DNA of 32,056 nt from Saprospiraceae bacterium (GTDB taxonomy: Bacteria; Bacteroidota; Bacteroidia; Chitinophagales; Saprospiraceae). The notes beneath the pieces were generated by a model, which was not told the DNA's origin, searched no databases, and was given only the letters and a program-made list of their open reading frames with translations. The translations under genes were made by a program, and so were the position numbers. Location: positions 1 to 32,056 of the forward strand of contig JAEUUV010000201.1 in assembly GCA_016787285.1 (NCBI GenBank). The letters are read 5' to 3'. This document shows positions 24,784 through 29,629 of this stretch, in pieces (the stretch's first letter is position 1; each line of letters starts with the position of its first letter).

Positions 24784-25841
24784 TGCGTTGCAATTTGTTT
24801 TTCAATAAACGGCCGCAGAAACGCCGCCGCCAGTTCGTTCCCCCGGTTGTTCCAGTGGTAGCCGTCGTCGGTGCGAATGCATTGGCCGGCGCCCTCGAAC
24901 GTTTGCAGGTAAGCCGGCAGACCATCCGCAAAATCCAGTTTGTTTTCGCGGCAGAGCCGGGCGAACTGGTCGTACTGCGGCTGAAAACCGTCGGCATCGA
25001 ACACCAGCAGCCGGGTTTTGCCGGCCAGCAGGGTTTTCATTTTTTTGAATACGGCATCGGTCATGCGCACGCTGCGGGCGAAGGGTTCGTAGTCGAGGTT
25101 TTTTTCGGCAATCCACTTCTCGGCGGGTTCGGCCGGCGGCTGATCGAAAGTACCCTGCGCCTCGGCGATACGCTTGAGGATGAAGTACAGAAAATGCGAG
25201 TACGGTTTGACGTTGCGCGGGTATTCGGCGGCGAGTTTGTGGGTCACGCTGCCGTCTTCCAGCACGTAGGGGCGTCGCATGCGGACGTGGTATCCGGCCA
25301 CTTTTTCGAGTTCCCAGTAGTTGTCAATGAAGTCGTTGCAGCACAGTTGCCACACCACAAGGTCGGGTTTTACGGCGTCTATGTATTTTTCCAGCGCCAG
25401 GTATTGCTGGGCATTGCTGTACCCGGCCGCGCCGAATGCAAACACCTCGATGGGCAGGGAGTCGCCAAGCAGTTTGTAAAAAAGGTGGTCATCGGAGGTT
25501 TGGGCGCAGGCGGTGTAGGAGTCGCCAAGGAACAGCACTTTGGGGCGTTTAGCATCTGGATTGCCCCACTTTCGGAAGCCGTTTTTCCCAAAGGAAATCG
25601 TCAGCGGGTAAATGGTGTCGCACTTGTCGCGCAGTTCGCCGGTATGCCGGTAGCCTTCCTGCACCAACCAGCCGTACTCGCGGTCAGGTACCCGGTAGTT
25701 GTAGGGAGGCGGCGCCGGCGGATCGCTGACCGGCCCGGGAAAAATTCGGAAAAACAATTCTCCGACCGCGAAAACCAGAAGCAAGCCGATGGTAGAGGCG
25801 ATCAGGCTGAAAAGTATCCGACGCGCGGGCGATTGGGCCAT
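24765..25841 (-). CDS. SGNH/GDSL hydrolase family protein, membrane-anchored
   Basis: A 358-residue protein from the ATG at 25841 (a longer reading to 25898 adds an unlikely leader). One N-terminal helix (ILFSLIASTIGLLLVFAVGE) anchors it, followed by a periplasmic esterase-type domain. Block I is LFLGDSYTACAQ with catalytic Ser108, block II is FGAAGYSN (Gly140), block III reads CCND (167-170, in place of GxND), and block V is DDGYHWN with Asp326 and His329. Such proteins add or remove acyl groups on glycans. It precedes the carbamoyltransferase by 33 bp, and the pair is likely coexpressed. The C-terminal DLPGF comes from an overlapping palindrome. Confidence 0.85.
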   Translation of the reverse strand: MAQSPARRILFSLIASTIGLLLVFAVGELFFRIFPGPVSDPPAPPPYNYRVPDREYGWLVQEGYRHTGELRDKCDTIYPLTISFGKNGFRKWGNPDAKRPKVLFLGDSYTACAQTSDDHLFYKLLGDSLPIEVFAFGAAGYSNAQQYLALEKYIDAVKPDLVVWQLCCNDFIDNYWELEKVAGYHVRMRRPYVLEDGSVTHKLAAEYPRNVKPYSHFLYFILKRIAEAQGTFDQPPAEPAEKWIAEKNLDYEPFARSVRMTDAVFKKMKTLLAGKTRLLVFDADGFQPQYDQFARLCRENKLDFADGLPAYLQTFEGAGQCIRTDDGYHWNNRGNELAAAFLRPFIEKQIATQDLPGF

Positions 25842-25847
25842 TTTGTA

Positions 25848-25861
25848 GCGATGAGTGATGA
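25848..25861. repeat. Two 7-bp units (GCGATGA, GTGATGA) just upstream of the SGNH gene
   Basis: Two adjoining units end 6 bp upstream of the minus-strand ATG at 25841. They are the shortest member of the 7-bp family also seen at 8094, 10638 and 22790. Confidence 0.7.
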
Positions 25862-25877
25862 ATAGAGAAAGCGGCTG

Positions 25878-25885
25878 CAAAGATG
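25878..25885 (-). promoter_or_regulatory. Possible -7 element (CATCTTTG) for the SGNH-carbamoyltransferase operon
   Basis: CATCTTTG is one base off TAnnTTTG and lies about 37 bp upstream of the SGNH start, with TTGG about 22 bp further up. Spacing is slightly long, so this is a weak call. Confidence 0.3.
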
Positions 25886-25904
25886 CGCAATTGATCAAAT
25901 ACCC

Positions 25905-25949
25905 GAGCCAATCGAATCAATCGGACTTAATCGAATCAATCGAATCAAT
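25905..25949. repeat. Direct 9-bp repeats (AATCGAATC) after the GH113 gene
   Basis: About four to five units of AATCGAATC, one of them degenerate (AATCGGACTT), overlap the last codons and stop of the glycosidase gene. Unlike the other arrays there is no inverted arm. Confidence 0.7.
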
Positions 25950-26985
25950 CCCTTCCATACCACTGCTGCAACGTCTGTTCTGCGCGTTTGCCCTGCGGGG
26001 TGTAGTCGCGTTCGGGATAACCTTCGTGGCCGCGCATATTGGGAAACCACTTCCAGAGAAAACCACCGGCCCACCAGTTTTCGGCCTGATAGGTGGCAAG
26101 CAGGGCTTCGATGCAGTTGGCCTGGGCTTGTTCGTTGATTGGGCGGGAGGTGATGTCGCGTTCCAGTTCCCAGTTTCGCCAGCCGGCGCCGTTCACGCTG
26201 AGGTAGCCGAATTCGGTGAAAAGTACGGGGCGGTTGTGCTGTTGGCTGAAGTCGCGCAGTTTACCTGCGATGGGTTGCCAGGCAGTTTTTAATGATTCCA
26301 CGGTCGGCGTATCGGCGTCCACGAGCGGGAAATAGCCGCTTAGGCCGATGAAATCGAGTTTATCCCAGAAGGGAATGTGCTGCCAGTCGTCCCAGTTGGC
26401 AGAGTAGGTGAGTTTGCCGGAATAGGCCGCCCGCACTTTTTTGATGAGGTTTTGCCAAAACTGCGGGCGCTGTTCGACTGATTTTCGGAATTCGGTGCCG
26501 ATGCAAAACAGGTCAACCTCCGTAGAGTCGGCCAGGCGGGCCATGCGCAGGATATAGCGTTCGTAGTCGGCTTCCCAGGCGGCCCATTGTTCGGCAGTGT
26601 CGAAGGTCAGGTGGCCGGTCCAGGATCGGGGCACATACACCTGGGGTTTGAGCATGACCCGGATGCCGGCCTCATGTGCCAGCCGGATCGTTTCGCGCAC
26701 GCCGGCGGGTCGTTCGCCCCACCATTGCCAGCCCTCCTCCTGGTAGCGCACCGAGGGGGCGCCCGTCCGGGTGAATGCGTACGGCACCACAGCGATCCAG
26801 CCGGCGCCGGCGCCTTTTACCGCAGGCATCGGATTTTCCGGAAAAGGCTCGGGGGGCGCCACCAGTGTCAGGCCGTTAATTTTACCTGCTCCCGGCGCAG
26901 CAGCGGCCTGAATCGGGAGTGGTCCCGGTTGCGAGCAACGGCAGAAAAAAAGCAGGAGCAGAAAAAAAAGGCCAGGTGCTTTCAC
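25945..26985 (-). CDS. Glycoside hydrolase family 113-like protein, probable lipoprotein
   Basis: A TIM-barrel glycosidase of about 346 residues. The likely start is the GTG at 26985; the only upstream in-frame start codons lie inside the HIT gene. An N-terminal hydrophobic stretch (GLFFLLLLFFCRCSQPG) with Cys15/Cys17 suggests a lipoprotein, though the lipobox is not canonical. GH113 hallmarks are VAPPEPFPENPM, the acid/base Glu165 in CIGTEFRKS and the nucleophile Glu258 in VLFTEFGYLS, with WKWFPN near the end. Characterised GH113 members are beta-1,4-mannanases; many relatives have unknown substrates. It heads the SGNH-carbamoyltransferase group with a 103-bp gap, so a shared glycan target is plausible but unproven. 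Confidence 0.87.
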   Translation of the reverse strand: MKAPGLFFLLLLFFCRCSQPGPLPIQAAAAPGAGKINGLTLVAPPEPFPENPMPAVKGAGAGWIAVVPYAFTRTGAPSVRYQEEGWQWWGERPAGVRETIRLAHEAGIRVMLKPQVYVPRSWTGHLTFDTAEQWAAWEADYERYILRMARLADSTEVDLFCIGTEFRKSVEQRPQFWQNLIKKVRAAYSGKLTYSANWDDWQHIPFWDKLDFIGLSGYFPLVDADTPTVESLKTAWQPIAGKLRDFSQQHNRPVLFTEFGYLSVNGAGWRNWELERDITSRPINEQAQANCIEALLATYQAENWWAGGFLWKWFPNMRGHEGYPERDYTPQGKRAEQTLQQWYGRD

Positions 26986-27061
26986 GGGCGAGGAAATTAA
27001 TTGCGGCGAAAGACTCCGCGCCTCTGCGCCTCCGTGGTGAAAAGAGAAATGTGCGATCTCG

Positions 27062-27451
27062 TCAAACGAGCGCGGAAATTTTGGCAGCCAGTTCTGCCAT
27101 TTCATCCGATGGAATAACCAAAGGTTCCTTGAAGACCATATCCGACACAGCATTCAGGGGGATCAAATGGACGTGGGCGTGCGGCACTTCGATACCCACC
27201 ACTGCGATTCCAATGCGTTTGCAGGGCACTACCTGACGCAGGGCTTTGGCCACTTTTTTGGCAAAAAGCATGAGGCCGGCCAGTTCCTCGTCTTCCAGAT
27301 CGAAGATGTAGTCTTCCTCGCGTTTGGGAATACACAATGTGTGGCCCTTGGCTTGCGGACGAATATCGAGAAAAGCCAGATAATCGGTGGTTTCAGCCAC
27401 TTTGTGGCACGGGATTTCGCCGTTGACGATGCGGGTGAAAATGGTTGCCAT
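27062..27451 (-). CDS. HIT family protein (histidine triad nucleotide-binding)
   Basis: A 129-residue protein of the Hint branch, which hydrolyses adenosine phosphoramidates and related nucleotide conjugates. It begins [18 protein letters not shown], the standard HIT opening, and has the histidine triad HAHVHLIPL (His91, 93, 95, with His95 as the expected nucleophile). The segment [17 protein letters not shown] binds the nucleotide. Length and motifs are normal. It lies downstream of greA, separated by a 403-bp repeat-filled gap. Confidence 0.95.
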   Translation of the reverse strand: MATIFTRIVNGEIPCHKVAETTDYLAFLDIRPQAKGHTLCIPKREEDYIFDLEDEELAGLMLFAKKVAKALRQVVPCKRIGIAVVGIEVPHAHVHLIPLNAVSDMVFKEPLVIPSDEMAELAAKISALV

Positions 27452-27460
27452 GTGAAAAGA

Positions 27461-27599
27461 GGTTGAACGGGTTTGGCGGGTTGAGCGGGTTGAGCGGGTT
27501 GAGCGGGTTTGGCGGGTTGAGCGGGTTGAGCGGGTTGAGCGGGTTTGGCGGGTTGAGCAGGTTGAGCGGGTTTGGCGGGCTTAACGGGTTAACGGGTTG
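27461..27599. repeat. Array of about fifteen 9-bp units (GGTTGAGCG / GGTTTGGCG)
   Basis: Direct units of nine bases alternate between GGTTGAGCG and GGTTTGGCG, ending in GGCTTAACG-like variants. It forms the left outer arm of a hairpin whose right arm (inverted units, 27803-27850) lies beyond a 200-bp palindromic core. Together they fill the HIT-greA gap. Confidence 0.9.
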
Positions 27600-27808
27600 G
27601 GTTTAAAAGCCCCGAAGGGGCGCCATACCCAAAAGCAGGGCAGCGCCCTGCTTTTCTACGACATCTCGACGGGAAGCCCTGAAAGGGCGTCATATCCTCG
27701 CATGCGGCTATACTATGCCGCCCTCTCAGGGCTTGCTCGCAGGGGCAGGATTTTTTAAGCAGGGCGCTACCCTGCTTTCGGGTATGGCGCCCCTTCGGGG
27801 CTAAACCC
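27600..27808. repeat. Nested palindromic element (about 209 bp), MITE-like
   Basis: The outer arms (starting GGGTTTAAAAGCCCCGAAGG at 27600 and ending CCCTTCGGGGCTAAACCC at 27808) are inverted copies about 29 bp long. Inside each arm is a self-complementary segment (AAAAGCAGGGC/GCCCTGCTTTT on the left, AAGCAGGG/CCCTGCTT on the right). The centre has a third inverted pair (AAGCCCTGAAAGGGCG / CGCCCTCTCAGGGCTT). No transposase is encoded, so it is either a non-autonomous mobile element or a structured RNA/DNA element. Confidence 0.8.
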
Positions 27809-27850
27809 AACCTGCTCAACCTGCTCAACCCGCCAAACCCGCTCAACCTC
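27803..27850. repeat. Inverted 9-bp units, right arm of the HIT-greA repeat
   Basis: About five units (AACCTGCTC, AACCCGCCA, AACCCGCTC) are complementary to the 27461-27599 array. They end 4 bp before the greA stop codon. Confidence 0.8.
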
Positions 27851-27854
27851 CCAA

Positions 27855-28331
27855 TTAACCGATAGAAATTTCCACAATTTTGAATTCGAGCACGCCGCCC
27901 GGCGTGGATATTTTGGCGACATCGCCGCGTTCTTTGCCCAGCAGTCCGGCTCCGATGGGGGAGGAGACGGAAATCTTCATCTGTTTGGTATCGGCCTCCG
28001 TTTCCGACACGAGTTTGTAGGTCAGTTCTTTGCCGGTTTTCAGGTTTTTGATGGTTACGTTGGACAGGATAGCCACCTTGGAGTCGTCCAATTGGCTTTC
28101 GTCCAGTACGCGAGCGTTGGACAGAACTGTTTCCAGTTCACTGATTTTCATTTCGAGCATGCCCTGGGCATCCTTGGCTGCATCGTATTCGGCATTTTCA
28201 GAAAGATCGCCCTGGGAGCGCGCCTCTGCAATGGCACGCGCCGCTTCGGCTCGGCCTGCTGTTTTCAGTTCTTCCAGCTCGTTCCTGAGTTTGTCGTACC
28301 CGCTCTGTGTCAGATAGGTGTAATTGGCCAT
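27855..28331 (-). CDS. greA: Transcription elongation factor GreA
   Basis: A 158-residue factor that rescues backtracked RNA polymerase by stimulating transcript cleavage. The N-terminal coiled coil carries the active tip ARSQGDLSENAEYDAAKD, with Asp42 and Glu45 as the acidic residues that reach the polymerase centre. The C-terminal FKBP-like domain includes SSPIGAGLLGKERGDVAKI. Length is normal. Upstream lie a probable promoter and an almost perfect 41-bp palindrome followed by T6, so the gene may be controlled by attenuation. Confidence 0.97.
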   Translation of the reverse strand: MANYTYLTQSGYDKLRNELEELKTAGRAEAARAIAEARSQGDLSENAEYDAAKDAQGMLEMKISELETVLSNARVLDESQLDDSKVAILSNVTIKNLKTGKELTYKLVSETEADTKQMKISVSSPIGAGLLGKERGDVAKISTPGGVLEFKIVEISIG

Positions 28332-28367
28332 AGCACTAATGCTTTAGGTTAGGTTGGTACAGAAAAA

Positions 28368-28408
28368 AGCAGAAACGTTTCTACCGGGCCGGTAGAAACG
28401 TTTCTGCT
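28368..28408 (-). terminator. 41-bp palindrome with T run in the greA leader (intrinsic terminator or attenuator)
   Basis: AGCAGAAACGTTTCTACCGG (28368-28387) and its exact inverted copy (28389-28408) surround one base. On the minus strand T6 follows directly. Each arm contains the 12-bp palindrome AGAAACGTTTCT. It may end the PorV-like transcript, attenuate greA, or both. Confidence 0.85.
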
Positions 28409-28425
28409 GGTAATTAAAAGTGGCG

Positions 28426-28433
28426 CAAAGGTA
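28426..28433 (-). promoter_or_regulatory. Possible greA -7 element (TACCTTTG)
   Basis: TACCTTTG matches TAnnTTTG on the minus strand about 95 bp upstream of the greA start. The -33 region is a T-rich stretch without a clean TTG. The predicted start site (about 28421) would place the palindrome in the leader. Confidence 0.5.
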
Positions 28434-28478
28434 ATGGGCCTCCGAGAAAGAGAAAAATCTTTTTTCTTTCTTTATGCC

Positions 28479-29528
28479 TTACAGGTCAATACGTACTGCC
28501 AGGTTGTGGATGCCGTTGAAAATGGACGTGTTGCGGTATCCGTAGTCGAAGGACAGGCGGCTTTTCGATTCCTTGCTGAGGGGTACCGATACGCTCATGC
28601 CGGCGGCGAGGCCATTGTCCAGCGATGCTTCGACGCTGCCTTCCGGCGTATCAAGTTCCAGTTTGTAGGCAGCGCGCAGGGCAAAGTTTTGGCCGAGGCC
28701 GAACTCGATACCGCCGCCCACGAGGTCGCGGGAAAACGCATTCGAAGTAAAGTTGCCAAGCACAGTCAGGCGGTTGGTACGACCGATGATGAAATCATAG
28801 GACGCACCGAGGTTCAACTGCGAGGGCAGTTCGTATTCGGCGCTGCGCTGGTAGTAGGTGATCGGGTACTCGAACGTCGGGTTGTTCCCGTCGTTTTGCA
28901 CACCCAGACCCTCGCCGGTGAAGCGCATTTTGCCGCCCACGTTGCGCAGCGAGATACCGAATTTGAAATTGTCGTCTTCGCCGGTCACGTACTGCACGCC
29001 GGCATCAATGGCCATAGCGCTGGCGCCGGCATTGGCGATGGATTCGTTTACGAATTTCACCGTGAAGCCTACCGACACGCGGTTGGCAAACAGGTGGGAG
29101 TACGAAACGCCGAGGTTGAAAAAGGAGGGGCTGAACGTAGCACCCGAGCCTTCCGGCGTATCGGTGGTGGTCAGGTCCAGTTCGCCGAGATCAAGCGCTA
29201 CGAGACTGATGCCGAATGCACCGTTGGAACCGATACGCTGCGCAAAGCCCAGTGAATTCAGGTTGATATCGGCGCCCGACATGTAGCGGGTGTGGCTCAG
29301 GTTGATCTGGGTTTTGTTGATGCGCGACAGGCCCGCCACGTTCAGGTAAAGGGCGTCGGTGCCGGTCACCGAAGAGGTATTCATGGAGTGCAAACCGGCG
29401 CTCCGTGCCCATGGATTAATGAGTAACTGGGCGGCCCCGGCTTCACCCTGACGCTCCGGGTTGCCGGCAAAGGCCGTTCCGGTCGCGGCCAGAAGACAAA
29501 GTGCAAGCAATGTATTTTTATAGTTCAT
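28479..29528 (-). CDS. PorV/PorQ-family outer-membrane beta-barrel protein
   Basis: A 349-residue barrel. Residues 1-22 (MNYKNTLLALCLLAATGTAF) form a signal peptide. The conserved opening GAAQLLINPWARSAGLHSMN and the segment TDALYLNVAGLSRINKTQINLSH match the PorV/PorQ (UPF0164, FadL-related) family, in which NPAGL-type sequences plug the barrel. The chain ends in a strand (LAVRIDL) typical of outer-membrane barrels. PorV shuttles T9SS cargo to the attachment complex; this protein may do so for the large neighbour encoded just upstream. It is a paralogue-type member, so calling it porV itself would go too far. Confidence 0.88.
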   Translation of the reverse strand: MNYKNTLLALCLLAATGTAFAGNPERQGEAGAAQLLINPWARSAGLHSMNTSSVTGTDALYLNVAGLSRINKTQINLSHTRYMSGADINLNSLGFAQRIGSNGAFGISLVALDLGELDLTTTDTPEGSGATFSPSFFNLGVSYSHLFANRVSVGFTVKFVNESIANAGASAMAIDAGVQYVTGEDDNFKFGISLRNVGGKMRFTGEGLGVQNDGNNPTFEYPITYYQRSAEYELPSQLNLGASYDFIIGRTNRLTVLGNFTSNAFSRDLVGGGIEFGLGQNFALRAAYKLELDTPEGSVEASLDNGLAAGMSVSVPLSKESKSRLSFDYGYRNTSIFNGIHNLAVRIDL

Positions 29529-29549
29529 ACGATATTGTCGTTGAGTGGA

Positions 29550-29623
29550 TAAGTGTTTTAGTGTTTTAGTGCCTGGGTGTTTTAGTGGCTAAAACACTAA
29601 AACACCCAAACACCAAAACACTT
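29550..29623. repeat. Intergenic hairpin of 8/9-bp units (GTGTTTTAG)
   Basis: Units of GTGTTTTAG type (29550-29586) face inverted units (CTAAAACAC, 29589-29623) over a 2-bp centre, with a few mismatches. The element fills the gap between the large exported protein gene and the PorV/PorQ-like gene. Confidence 0.85.
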
Positions 29624-29629
29624 AATTTA

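Noticed and set aside
26986-27153. N-terminal extension of the GH113 protein from a distant start
   Set aside because: It would run through the end of the HIT gene in another frame and put residues before the signal sequence.
27461-27599. CRISPR-like array
   Set aside because: The repeat unit is only 9 bp with no unique spacers, and no cas genes are in the window.
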